Source: Streptomyces aureocirculatus
GTDB taxonomy: Bacteria; Actinomycetota; Actinomycetes; Streptomycetales; Streptomycetaceae
Length of the DNA: 57,143 nt
Assembly: GCF_000720475.1 (NCBI RefSeq)
Contig: NZ_JOAP01000046.1
Location: forward strand, 1-57,143
Reading direction: 5' to 3'
Shown piece by piece: positions 32,889 to 41,259 of the stretch. The position numbers and the translations under genes were made by a program. Numbering within the stretch: position 1 is the stretch's first letter; each line of letters starts with the position of its first letter. The notes under the pieces are model-generated. The model worked only from the letters and a program-made list of their open reading frames with translations. It did no database searches and had not been told where the DNA came from.

Positions 32889-33355
32889 ACTCGGTTCACT
32901 CTATACAAGGCGGGCAACATGTTCGGGCGCGGCTCTTCCGCCGATTGCGGTGTGATTTCGACCGTGCGTGACTCCCCGGCGAGTCGAGTCTCCACTGCCC
33001 GTCTCGCGCAGTCTCGCTGCGCCCGATTCCCATGGCGGCCATTCAGGTCGGAGCCACTGCGGCCGTCACCCATTGCCTTGCGGTGCGATGCCATGACGAC
33101 AACTCAGGCCTCGGTCACACGCCGGAGGAAGGCCGCATAGAACCGCCGGCGCCTCGGACAGTCATGCCCACCGTCTGTGCACTGGCAGCGACCCGTGCGG
33201 CCGGTGGGGCGTCTCGCCCCGTCACCCACGTCCCCACCCCATGCCTCGCCTTCATCCCCCTGGGGCGATCCCCGTGTACATCCACCGGCGCCCGAACCAT
33301 CTGACGCCGGCCGCCCCACCCGGAACGTCGCGTATCCGCTTTCCCTGGAGCGTCT
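32889..33355. other. Non-coding gap before the metabolic operon
   Basis: About 470 bases between the divergent XRE gene and the MFS exporter. Open frames on both strands are Arg/Pro/Ser-rich with poor codon bias. The operon promoter should be here, but I cannot point to one convincingly. Confidence 0.4.
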
Positions 33356-34633
33356 GTGTCAGCAACCACCCTACCCGCCACCAGCACCACTTCCTCGAAA
33401 CAGGCCCCACCAGGCCGGTTTCCCCCCGCGATCTGGGCGTTGCTGTTCACCACCTTGATAGCGCGCGCCTTCGGATTCGCTTATCCGTTCCTCAGCTACC
33501 ACCTCAAGGACCTGGGCTACAGCACCCAGAGTGTCGGGCAAGCTCTCGCCGTGTTCGGGGTCGGCTGGCTCATCGGCCAGCTGATCACCGGATGGGCAGC
33601 CGACCGCCTCGGCCGTCGGCGCACCCTCGTCGTCGCCATGCTCGCCTCCGCGGTCTGCCTGCCACTGATGGCGCAGGCACAGGCGTTCCTGGCTGTGTGC
33701 GCGGGAGCTCTGGTCGCGGGCATCGTCTACGACGCTCCCCGTCCCGTTGTCTCCGCTGGGATCGCCGATCTCATTACCGACGACGGCCAGCGGGCTGTCG
33801 TCAACGGCTGGCGCCACGGTGCTGTGAACATCGGCGCGGCGATCACCGGAGCCGTCGGCGGCCTTCTGGCCGGACTGCTCGGCTTCACGGCCCTGTTCTA
33901 CTTCAACGCCGCAGCCTGTGCCGCCTGCGCCCTGATCGCCCGCCGCTACCTGGACAGCGACGCTCCGAAGGCAGCACTCGCCACGGGGCCGGTCACGCGA
34001 ACCCCGCTGGGCTCCGCGCTACGCGACGGACGGCTGTGGCTGCTCTGCGCGGTCAGCGTCGCCGCATTGACCTGCGCCGCTGGGATGTTCTCTGCCCTGC
34101 CCATGCTGATGGAGAACGACGGGCTCTCCGCGGACGCCTACGGATGGTCTCAGGTCGCCAACGCCGGCGCCGTCATCACGCTCACCCCGCTCCTCAACCC
34201 ATGGCTGCGCCGTCGTTGCGACCGCCCGGAACCCACCGTCGGCCTCCTCGCCCTCGGTGCTCTCCTCCTGGGGGCCGGCATGGGCAGCGCCGGACTCGCC
34301 GACACGACTCTCGGCTACAGCATCGCCGTCGCCGCGGCCGTCCCCGGCGAGATCGTCTTCTTCATCGCCGCCAACGACATCGTCAACAAGATATCCCCAC
34401 TCGATGCACGCGGCCTGTACGCAGGGCTCTGGGGCACGACCCTCGCCCTCGGAGTGATCATCGCCCCCGTCCTCGCGGCCGCCTGCCTGACCTCGGGCGG
34501 CGACGGCCTTGCCGCGCTCGCCACTCTCACGGTCGGCGCCCTGGGGAGCGTCCTGTGCCTGCCACTCATCGGGCTCACTCACCGCCGCACGATCACCGCT
34601 GCCAGCAGTATCCCAGCGCCCGCCGCATCCTGA
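33356..34633 (+). CDS. Major facilitator superfamily transporter
   Basis: A 425-residue integral membrane protein with about twelve hydrophobic segments and the MFS motif-A region between helices 2 and 3 (GWAADRLGRRRTLVVA), plus PRPVVSAGIADLI in helix 4-5. GTG 33356 has GGAG five bases upstream. First gene of the plus-strand cluster with the isopentenyltransferase, LOG and P450, so a likely job is export of the cluster product or resistance to it. Substrate is not predictable from sequence; sugar or drug export are alternatives. Confidence 0.85.
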   Translation: MSATTLPATSTTSSKQAPPGRFPPAIWALLFTTLIARAFGFAYPFLSYHLKDLGYSTQSVGQALAVFGVGWLIGQLITGWAADRLGRRRTLVVAMLASAVCLPLMAQAQAFLAVCAGALVAGIVYDAPRPVVSAGIADLITDDGQRAVVNGWRHGAVNIGAAITGAVGGLLAGLLGFTALFYFNAAACAACALIARRYLDSDAPKAALATGPVTRTPLGSALRDGRLWLLCAVSVAALTCAAGMFSALPMLMENDGLSADAYGWSQVANAGAVITLTPLLNPWLRRRCDRPEPTVGLLALGALLLGAGMGSAGLADTTLGYSIAVAAAVPGEIVFFIAANDIVNKISPLDARGLYAGLWGTTLALGVIIAPVLAAACLTSGGDGLAALATLTVGALGSVLCLPLIGLTHRRTITAASSIPAPAAS

Positions 34634-34654
34634 CCCCCAACCGGAGACACGCCC

Positions 34655-35136
34655 ATGACCCTGATGGCCCTGCGCCCCAACTCCCGCACCGTGAATAGCT
34701 CCTGGCACTCCTCGGTGGCCGCACTTCCCGCCAAGCACCGCCCGGCCACACCCTTCGACAGCCGCGAGTGGGCCGCGGTCTGGCAGTCGGTACGCACCGA
34801 ACAGGTCCGCGGCCGCCACCACCTGTTCCTCCAGGACGGCCCGCGCCAGCACCGCATGTCAAGGACATCGGCGTCGAAGGTGGGCTGGGTGACGCCGGCG
34901 TCGCCTTCCATGGCACGCCACAGCGGGCTGTCGTTGACCTGGTAGAGGGCAAGGACGGCTACCGCGCTCTCGTCCAGGTCATGGCCGGCACCGGAAGTCT
35001 CGCCTACCAGTTCGCCGACACCTACGACAACGGCAGGTGCTCTGCACGCTCTGCCCCGCGCCACGACCTCCTGGAGCAGAGCCACTACAAGTTCCGCGTT
35101 TGCATCGTGCGGATCGGCCAGCGCCCCCACCACTGA
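34655..35136 (+). pseudogene. Frameshifted hypothetical gene in the metabolic cluster
   Basis: ATG 34655 (GGAG upstream) opens MTLMALRPNSRTVNSSWHSS and, with excellent codon bias, FDSREWAAVWQSVRTEQVRG. Near 34858 the coding signal moves to another frame: KDIGVEGGLGDAGVAFHGTP, EGKDGYRALVQVMAGTGSLA and SHYKFRVCIVRIGQRPHH, ending at 35134-35136. Joined, it is about 160 residues. The N-terminal half recalls the start of GNAT-like proteins and the C-terminal half recalls small secreted Streptomyces proteins, so it could even be a deletion fusion of two genes. No function assigned. Confidence 0.5.
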
Positions 35137-35266
35137 AGCCCCATCCACCGCGTCTTCAACGACCGCTGACCGCGCCTCGCAGCCGCCCCCGACCGGGGCC
35201 AGAAGCACCGCGCGGATCATAGCCACATCCACCCCATCGCCCCACCCGACGAAAGAAGGCATCCCT

Positions 35267-35728
35267 ATGTCCACACCCAGGTACGCACTGTCCGCCGCAG
35301 CTATCGCAGGCCTGCTCACCCTCGCGGCCGCCGTCCCGGCCACAGCAGACAGCGGCTGGCGCATCAGCGCGAAGACCACGGCCGCCGCGTCTGCGGCAGC
35401 ACAGGCCGACACCGACGTGGCATCGGCGGCGGCGCCACGCTGGTACTGCTCGGGGCGGAAGGTGAGCCGCTGCATCACACGTGCCGGACGCGACCGTGTG
35501 CAGCTGAATTTCGTCAACAAGACCTACAAGAAGGTCAAGGCCGAGTTCGGTGTCACGTGCCAGGGCCGCCAGGGCCAAGACGTGATCCACCTCACCTACA
35601 ACCTGAGGCCGCGCGGAGGCTACCTCTCCCGGGTGATCAAGTGCCCCGCCGGTTTCCGGGAATCCGCGGTCGGCTGGCAGATCACGCCCGGCCACAACGT
35701 CTACTACTCCCCGAACATCACCATCTGA
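35267..35728 (+). CDS. Small secreted protein with four cysteines
   Basis: A 153-residue protein with a signal peptide (about residues 1-27, cleavage after ATA in PATADSG) and an Ala-rich propeptide-like stretch. A beta-rich domain of about 90 residues follows with cysteines in WYCSGRKVSRC, VTCQG and IKCPAG, enough for two disulfides. ATG 35267 has GAAAGAAGG upstream. It sits inside the metabolic cluster and on the same strand but 110-130 bases from either neighbour, so co-transcription is not certain. Family unknown. Confidence 0.7.
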   Translation: MSTPRYALSAAAIAGLLTLAAAVPATADSGWRISAKTTAAASAAAQADTDVASAAAPRWYCSGRKVSRCITRAGRDRVQLNFVNKTYKKVKAEFGVTCQGRQGQDVIHLTYNLRPRGGYLSRVIKCPAGFRESAVGWQITPGHNVYYSPNITI

Positions 35729-35839
35729 CGACCGCTGCCGGTTGCCTCCTGCCCTCCGTCCGGCGGTGCCGGAGGCAACCGGCCAGCCCGGCCCGCCAGC
35801 GCTCGCTCCCGTTGTCCCGCCTCACGTCAGGACCTCTCC

Positions 35840-37117
35840 ATGCCCGAACGCTCTTTTCCTCACGACAGGCTGTCCCCGATGCTGATCGTCCTGGGGGCGG
35901 GAGATCGCCTCTACCGCGGCGCCAACCTGGCGCAGATCGCAGCCCGATACCCGGTCGCCCTCCTCGACCCACAACCGCCCGCGTGGGCATGCGAGCTCGC
36001 CGATGCAGCCGTCGCCGTGGACCTGGCCGACACCCGAGCCGTCCACGAGGCCGCGCGGTCCCTGGCTGAGCGGCACGACGTCGGCGGTGTCGTCACCTAC
36101 CTGGAGAACCACGTCGTCCTCACCGCGGATGTCGCTCTTGGGCTCCAACTGCCCGGCAACCCCCCGGCTGCGGTCGCCGCCTGCCGGGACAAGCACCTGA
36201 CCCGCTCCTTCCTGGCCGGAACCGGTGTGCCCTCGGTCCACTCCTACCTCGTAGCCGACGCCGACACGGCCGTCGAATACGCCGCGCTCCTCGACGCGCC
36301 GGTCGTCCTAAAGCCCCGCTCCCTGGGCGGCAGCGCCGGGGTACGCCGCGCCGACACCCCCGCCCAAGTCCGTGCGGCTTTCCAACACGCCGTCGATGCC
36401 CGCCTGTTCGGCCTGGAGGACACCGGCACGCCCGGCGTGCTGATCGAGGAGTATCTGGAGGGTCCCGAGATCAGCGTGGAGTGCGTCGTGCTCGGCCACG
36501 GAGCCGTGCACATCGCCGCGATCACCCGTAAAGCGCTGAGCGCCGAGCCCTGCTTCCTGGAGACCGGCCACACCGTCGACGCCGCCGACCCCCTCCTGGC
36601 CGACCCCCAGATTCGGGACACCGCCCAAGCGGCCCTGACCGCGGTAGGTCTCACGAGCGGAGTGGTCCATCTGGAGATGCGCCTGACCGCCCGCGGGCCG
36701 CGAATTATCGAAGTCAACGCCCGCCTGGGCGGGGACCTCATCTCGCGCCTGATCCATCTGGCCACCGGCCTCAGCCTGCCGGCCATCGCCGCCGACCTCG
36801 CCGCCGGCGCATCCCCAGACCTGATGCCTCACCAGAACCAAAGCGCTGCCATCCGGTTCCTCTACCCCTCGGTCACCGGCCGCGTCACCGCGGTGAACAC
36901 CGGCGTCCTCGCCGAATGGGTCGACCAGATGGTGTGGACTGCCGCGCCCGGCGACCACGTCACCGCCCTGCCGCACGCCACCGTTGAGGACCGCACCGCA
37001 CTGGTTGTCGTCACCGGGGCCGATGCCGCCATGTGCCACCAACGACTGGATCAGGTGCAGGCCGGGTGTGGCATCCACATCCAGCCTGACCCAGCCTCCA
37101 CGGCCTGCGTCGCCTAA
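35840..37117 (+). CDS. ATP-grasp carboxylate-amine ligase
   Basis: A 425-residue ATP-grasp enzyme of the type that activates a carboxylate as acyl phosphate and joins it to an amine. An N-terminal pre-ATP-grasp domain contains MLIVLGAGDRLYRGANLAQI. The ATP-binding core has VVLKPRSLGGSAGVRRAD (about 155-170) with the adenine/phosphate Lys and Gly-rich loop, EEYLEGPEISVECVVLG (about 203) and metal-binding VIHLEMRL-like and EVNARLGGDL (about 290-300). Start may be ATG 35840 or the internal ATG at residue 14. It is followed after 37 bases by a degenerate paralogue. Substrates unknown; an amino acid plus a cytokinin-related amine is a guess from context. Confidence 0.85.
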   Translation: MPERSFPHDRLSPMLIVLGAGDRLYRGANLAQIAARYPVALLDPQPPAWACELADAAVAVDLADTRAVHEAARSLAERHDVGGVVTYLENHVVLTADVALGLQLPGNPPAAVAACRDKHLTRSFLAGTGVPSVHSYLVADADTAVEYAALLDAPVVLKPRSLGGSAGVRRADTPAQVRAAFQHAVDARLFGLEDTGTPGVLIEEYLEGPEISVECVVLGHGAVHIAAITRKALSAEPCFLETGHTVDAADPLLADPQIRDTAQAALTAVGLTSGVVHLEMRLTARGPRIIEVNARLGGDLISRLIHLATGLSLPAIAADLAAGASPDLMPHQNQSAAIRFLYPSVTGRVTAVNTGVLAEWVDQMVWTAAPGDHVTALPHATVEDRTALVVVTGADAAMCHQRLDQVQAGCGIHIQPDPASTACVA

Positions 37118-37154
37118 CCCACCGACCCGATCACCCCTCCAGGAGTCCCGCACC

Positions 37155-38276
37155 ATGGCCCTCGCCGCCCCCGCCCCCGCGGCAGCCCCTCCCGCGCACC
37201 GAAGCAGCACGGCCGCCGTCGTCACTCCGGCCGGCGCAGGCGACCTGTACCTGCCCGCGCTGGCCCGGCACGGCGGGAACTCCGTGGTGGTCAGCACCCC
37301 TACCGCCCACCCGATCAGCGACGGCTACCTCCGGCACATCGCGCACCGCTCGAGCCTGCGCCGCAAGGCTGCCCACCTCGAGAACCTCGGCGTCCAGGCC
37401 TTCATCGCCGGATCATCAGCCGGCACCGAACTTGCCGGCCAGCTCGCTGGCCGCCTCCACCTGCCTGGCAACGCCGCCGACAACGCCGACATCCGCGGCG
37501 ACACCGGCTTCACCGGTGTCGCGCTCCTCGATGCCGGCATCACCGCCCCGCGCAGCATCCGCGCCACGCGCCTGTTCGACGCCCTGAACTGGGCCGCCTT
37601 CACTCAGGTGAGCAGCCTCGTCCTCCAGCACCCCAACCCCGCCCACCCGCACCCCGGCCACTTCTGCCACACCGCCGACGACATCACCCACGCCTGGCGC
37701 CGCCTTCATCGCTCCACCAGCCAGCCTCTCGTGCTGCGCGAACACCTCACCGGCACCCAATTCCGGATCCACATCCTGACCGGGTCCGGCCCCGACGGCA
37801 GCACCGACCACACCATCACCTTGATCTGGTCCGAAACCCGCACCCTGGCCCAACAGGTCTGCCGCGCCGCCCTGTTGGGCCGCCACGTACTGCTGGCCCG
37901 CGCCCTGGCCCTCTACACGATTGCCGACTTCGCCACCGATGTATTGCGCCGGGCACACCGGGCACGATCCGATCCGCGACACCGTCCTGCTGCTCACCAC
38001 CGGCCACCCCCTACCCCCCCGGCCGCTGCGCCCCCACGTCACCAGGACCGCGCTACTGCCCCGCTGTACCGGAGCCCTCGACCCCCGCCTGCTGCGCACC
38101 ATCACCACGCTGCCGACCATGGCCGTCACCAGCGACCTGCACGCCGGCGCTGCAGTGCGCGCAGGTCAGACCGCCGGCTGGCTCCTCCTGGTCGCCGACG
38201 ACACACGCGCCATCAACGCGGACTGTCAGGTGATCCGAGCCGTCGAGCACCTCGGCCTGACGCAGGCCCCGTATGA
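37155..38276 (+). CDS. Degenerate ATP-grasp-like protein, frameshifted
   Basis: Colinear with the preceding ATP-grasp gene. LHLPGNAADNADIRGDTGFT matches its LQLPGNPPAAVAACRDKHLT, and PLVLREHLTGTQFRIHILT matches VLIEEYLEGPEISVECVV. The ATP-binding Lys and glycine loop are replaced by VLQHPNPAHPHPGHFCHTAD and the Asn metal motif is absent, so catalysis is unlikely. Near 37945 codon bias moves from this frame to the next, where IRDTVLLLTTGHPLPPRPLR and GQTAGWLLLVADDTRAINAD complete a recognisable ATP-grasp C-terminus. That frame has no stop before the aminotransferase gene, so the true end (38.26-38.33 kb) is unclear. ATG 37155 has AGGAG eight bases upstream. Confidence 0.6.
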   Translation: MALAAPAPAAAPPAHRSSTAAVVTPAGAGDLYLPALARHGGNSVVVSTPTAHPISDGYLRHIAHRSSLRRKAAHLENLGVQAFIAGSSAGTELAGQLAGRLHLPGNAADNADIRGDTGFTGVALLDAGITAPRSIRATRLFDALNWAAFTQVSSLVLQHPNPAHPHPGHFCHTADDITHAWRRLHRSTSQPLVLREHLTGTQFRIHILTGSGPDGSTDHTITLIWSETRTLAQQVCRAALLGRHVLLARALALYTIADFATDVLRRAHRARSDPRHRPAAHHRPPPTPPAAAPPRHQDRATAPLYRSPRPPPAAHHHHAADHGRHQRPARRRCSARRSDRRLAPPGRRRHTRHQRGLSGDPSRRAPRPDAGPV

Positions 38277-38341
38277 CACCCCGTCATCGCCTCGCACCCC
38301 CTCAAAGCGCGCCTCACCCCGGCACCTGACTGGAGACACCG

Positions 38342-39496
38342 ATGACCGACCAGATGCGCTGCGCGTCCCGCGACGCCCGTCAAGGCGGGGACCTCAATGC
38401 CTACGCCGCCCTCCAGATCCGCCTCGACCTGAGCGTGTGCTCCAACCGGCTGGGACCGCCCGACAGCGCGGTGCACGCCCTGGCCCACTTCGCCACCCAC
38501 CGCTCCCACGAGCTGGGCCCGCCCCCCTACGGGGCGGAAAGGATCTACTTGGCGGCGTACGCCGACCATCTCGGTGTCGACGAGACGGAGTTGCACTGCG
38601 GCCGCGGAGTCACGGAGTTCCTCATTCTGCTCGCCCGGCACCTCCATGGCGAAGATGTCGCGCTGCTCACTCCGGAGTACACGGAGACAATGCGGCGTTT
38701 CAGCTTCGCAACGTTCTACTCGCCCACCGAGCAGCGGTACAACAGCCCAGCGCACCGGCTCGAACGCCTCCACCAGGCGATGGCCCGCCACCGGTACGTC
38801 ATCCTCAGCAACCCCAACAACCCGCTGGGCCTGTACACCGATGCCGCCGACCTGCTCGACGCCTGCCGCCAGCACCCCGGCACCGTGCTGATCGTCGACG
38901 AGGAGTACATCGAATTCCAAGGACCGGATCTGAGTCTGGCCGGAGCGGACGCCGACAACCTCGTCATTCTGCAGAGCACCGGCAAGACATACGGCATCAC
39001 AGGGACCCGGGCAGGAATCATGTGGACTCGCAACGCCGCACTACACCGCGCCATCCAACTCCAGCTTCCCGCATGGCCGTTGTCGCTGCTCGACATTACC
39101 GTCGCCACAGCCGCCCTGGGCGACCAGGACTGGGCCCGGTCAGTCCTGCCGCGTGTGCGGCGCGATGCACAGAAACTGGAGCAGATCCTGACCGACCGGT
39201 TCGGCAGCGCGGTCGTCCCCTCCGGCATCCACTACCGGTTCGTGCACCTGCACGACCCGCAAGCGGCGGCTGAATCCCTGGAAGCACACGGCATCGCCGT
39301 CCGGGCCTTCGACGGTGCGGTCCGGGGACGCGTCGCCGGCATCCGCGTCATGACCCCGGCGAGCACCGACGAGTTCGAGCTCCTGCACCACGCCACCCTG
39401 CGACTGCCCGGGCAGCCCCATCGCCCCAAACCCTCCGGAGCCGGAATTCCCTACCACGGCAAGTCTGTACTCGAACCAGCACCAGCCGGACACTGA
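38342..39496 (+). CDS. PLP-dependent class I/II aminotransferase (HisC/CobD-like)
   Basis: A 384-residue fold-type I PLP enzyme. Landmarks are SNPNNPLGLY (about 157), VDEEYIEFQG with the PLP-contacting Asp and Tyr (about 186), the Schiff-base lysine Lys215 in STGKTYGITGTRAG, and a substrate-carboxylate Arg region GIRVMTP near 340. The closest general types are histidinol-phosphate aminotransferase and threonine-phosphate decarboxylase. It would transaminate or decarboxylate an amino-acid-derived intermediate. ATG 38342 has GGAGA upstream. Next to an ATP-grasp ligase, it suggests an amino-acid-modifying branch added to the cytokinin genes. Confidence 0.85.
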   Translation: MTDQMRCASRDARQGGDLNAYAALQIRLDLSVCSNRLGPPDSAVHALAHFATHRSHELGPPPYGAERIYLAAYADHLGVDETELHCGRGVTEFLILLARHLHGEDVALLTPEYTETMRRFSFATFYSPTEQRYNSPAHRLERLHQAMARHRYVILSNPNNPLGLYTDAADLLDACRQHPGTVLIVDEEYIEFQGPDLSLAGADADNLVILQSTGKTYGITGTRAGIMWTRNAALHRAIQLQLPAWPLSLLDITVATAALGDQDWARSVLPRVRRDAQKLEQILTDRFGSAVVPSGIHYRFVHLHDPQAAAESLEAHGIAVRAFDGAVRGRVAGIRVMTPASTDEFELLHHATLRLPGQPHRPKPSGAGIPYHGKSVLEPAPAGH

Positions 39497-39627
39497 CCAA
39501 CCCCACCTCCGTGCCCGCCGCTCCCCGGTTGCTGCCCACACCCCCAATCTCACCGCGCCACACAGGCTCCACCGCCCCCACTGACCGCGCCATCCCCCCC
39601 CCACTCACCTTCACAGGAAAGGTCGCC

Positions 39628-39818
39628 ATGACCCGCCTGAAGCGCATCGGGCAGCTCGCCGCAGCCAGAGCCTCCGGCGCCCCACGAGTGACGGAGTCAA
39701 CATCCGCAGTTACGTGCCCTACGGCTGCGCCTACCCCTACGGCACGAACCTGGCGCCCACGCAGCCCACGCCGAATTGGACCCCCACCCCGGTGCCGGGG
39801 CGCGCGGCTGCACCCTGA
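39628..39818 (+). pseudogene. Small Tyr/Pro-rich peptide gene with frameshift
   Basis: ATG 39628 (AGGAAAGG upstream) reads MTRLKRIGQLAAARASGAPR. Near 39688 the coding signal moves to another frame: DGVNIRSYVPYGCAYPYGTN, LAPTQPTPNWTPTPVPGRAA, stop at 39816-39818. The joined peptide is about 63 residues, with a basic helical leader and a Tyr/Pro-rich tail with one Cys. It lies between the aminotransferase and the isopentenyltransferase. A peptide precursor is conceivable but unsupported by any recognised motif. Confidence 0.4.
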
Positions 39819-39865
39819 CACCATCCTCACCTTCCCCTCCGAGCTGAAAGCCCTCCGGTGACTCC

Positions 39866-40645
39866 ATGCGCGTACTACAGGCCGCAGGCGCTGCCCTCAA
39901 CCCCCGCCTGCACCTCGTCCTCGGCCCCACCGGCATCGGCAAGACCCACCGCGCGGTCGCGGCTGCCATCGACAGCCGTTGCCCTGTCATCGCCCTGGAC
40001 CGCATCCAGTGTCACCCCGAGCTCACCACCGGATCCGGTCGTCCTCTTGCACGGGACCTGGCTGGCACGACCCGGCTCTACCTAGACAAACGCCCGCTCT
40101 CGCACGGCCCGATCGCCGCCCGCCCAGCCGTCGACCGCCTGGTTGATGCCGCGCGACGCCTACTCAGGGGCGGGGCCACCACACTGATCCTGGAGGGCGG
40201 ATCGAACTCCATCCTGCGCGAACTCGCCCAACGCACCGATTGGTGCGAGGGCTGGACGCTTGACGTCACTGCCTACGTGGAAGGCAACCCGCGCCGCTAC
40301 GAAGCGGCCGTCGCCCGGCGGGTGGAGCAGATGGTCGGTTACAGAACCGGCTCCGCAGATACGCGGACCCTTCAGGAAGAACTCGCGGACGTGTCGGATG
40401 ACCCGTCGGCGCGTAAACATCTCGCCGAGGTCATCGGATTTCGGGAGGCCATCGAATTGTGCGAACAGCACAGCCTGACGCCCCTGGAGCTGACCGGGCC
40501 TCCCGGTCACCTCTGGCGCTACGAGCTGAGCGAGCGCATCCGCTGCGCTCACCTCGCATACGCCCGCCAGCAGCGCCACGCCATCGCCACAGCCCTCCCC
40601 GCCCTGCACGACCTCGCGGAGGGAGTCGAACTGTGCGAGAGCTGA
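39866..40645 (+). CDS. ipt: Adenylate isopentenyltransferase (cytokinin synthase, Ipt/Tzs/FasD type)
   Basis: A 259-residue transferase that would move a dimethylallyl group to N6 of AMP, the first step of cytokinin synthesis. It has the nucleotide-binding loop LGPTGIGKT (residues 19-27), then ALDRIQCHPELTTGSGRPLA, almost the same as the LDRVQCCPQL.TGSGRP signature of Agrobacterium Ipt/Tzs and Rhodococcus FasD, and LILEGGSNSILRELA matching LILEGGSISLLN. This distinguishes it from tRNA-modifying MiaA, which lacks these motifs and is longer. Start ATG 39866 has a weak site. The stop overlaps the LOG gene start by 13 bases, so the two are coupled. Confidence 0.93.
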   Translation: MRVLQAAGAALNPRLHLVLGPTGIGKTHRAVAAAIDSRCPVIALDRIQCHPELTTGSGRPLARDLAGTTRLYLDKRPLSHGPIAARPAVDRLVDAARRLLRGGATTLILEGGSNSILRELAQRTDWCEGWTLDVTAYVEGNPRRYEAAVARRVEQMVGYRTGSADTRTLQEELADVSDDPSARKHLAEVIGFREAIELCEQHSLTPLELTGPPGHLWRYELSERIRCAHLAYARQQRHAIATALPALHDLAEGVELCES

Positions 40646-41259
40646 CCGAAGCTGCCGGACATGATGGGCGCCGGCTGAGGATGACGGTGTTCTGCGGCGC
40701 TGGCCCCGCCGTCCCTGTCTACATGCGGGCCGCCGCGGCGACCGGCCGGCTCCTGGCCGAGCACAACATCCACGTCGTCTACGGCGGCGCCCGACTGGGC
40801 CTCATGGGCGCCCTCGCCGATGCCGCCCTAGCCGCCGGAGGGGAGGTCACGGGCGTTATCCCCCATGCCCTCCATACCGCCGACATCACCCATCCCGGCC
40901 TCAGCCACCTTCATGTCGTGCAGGACACGGCCACGCGCAAGAAGCGGCTCACGGACCTGACGGACGGGATCCTGGCGCTGCCCGGAGGACTCGGCACGCT
41001 CGACGAACTCGCCTGCGTCTGGGCTGCCGCCGTGCACGGCACTCACACCGGACCCGTCGGCCTCCTCAACACCTGCGGCTACTACAACCCCTTGCTCGAA
41101 TTCCTACGCACCGCAAACGCCGCGGGATTCCTTGCCCACCACCCCGGCCTGCGCCTGGAGAACCTCGTGCTAGCTGACGATGACCCCGTCCGCCTCCTGC
41201 ACTCCATTGCCCCCCACACCGCGCTGCTGACACTGGCCAACGTCAAGGAGGCGACGTGA
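40633..41259 (+). CDS. log: Cytokinin-activating phosphoribohydrolase (LOG family, FasF-like)
   Basis: A 208-residue LOG-family protein that hydrolyses cytokinin riboside 5'-monophosphates to free bases and ribose 5-phosphate. It shows FCGAGPAVPVYMRAA, VYGGARLGLMGALADAAL, TRKKRLTDLTDGILALPGGL and the hallmark PGGLGTLDEL (about residues 117-126), with the catalytic Arg/Glu in place. GTG 40633, about seven bases from GGAGGGAG and inside the ipt stop region, is preferred over ATG 40681. The stop is shared with the P450 start (GTGA). Adjacent ipt makes a cytokinin role much likelier than the general nucleotide hydrolysis some LOG proteins perform. Confidence 0.92.
   Translation: MRELTEAAGHDGRRLRMTVFCGAGPAVPVYMRAAAATGRLLAEHNIHVVYGGARLGLMGALADAALAAGGEVTGVIPHALHTADITHPGLSHLHVVQDTATRKKRLTDLTDGILALPGGLGTLDELACVWAAAVHGTHTGPVGLLNTCGYYNPLLEFLRTANAAGFLAHHPGLRLENLVLADDDPVRLLHSIAPHTALLTLANVKEAT

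Noticed and set aside
33241..34698. A 485-residue plus-strand frame over the MFS gene
   Set aside because: Arg/Pro/His-rich composition and wrong codon bias; the MFS frame shows clear membrane helices.
37921..39273. A 450-residue frame continuing through the aminotransferase gene
   Set aside because: Only its first 110 residues (ATP-grasp C-terminus) are coding-like; the rest is the shadow of the aminotransferase.
39628..39818. Calling the small peptide a graspetide (ATP-grasp RiPP) precursor
   Set aside because: It lacks the Thr/Ser plus Glu/Asp core repeats of graspetides and the ATP-grasp enzyme resembles small-molecule ligases, so only a tentative note is kept.
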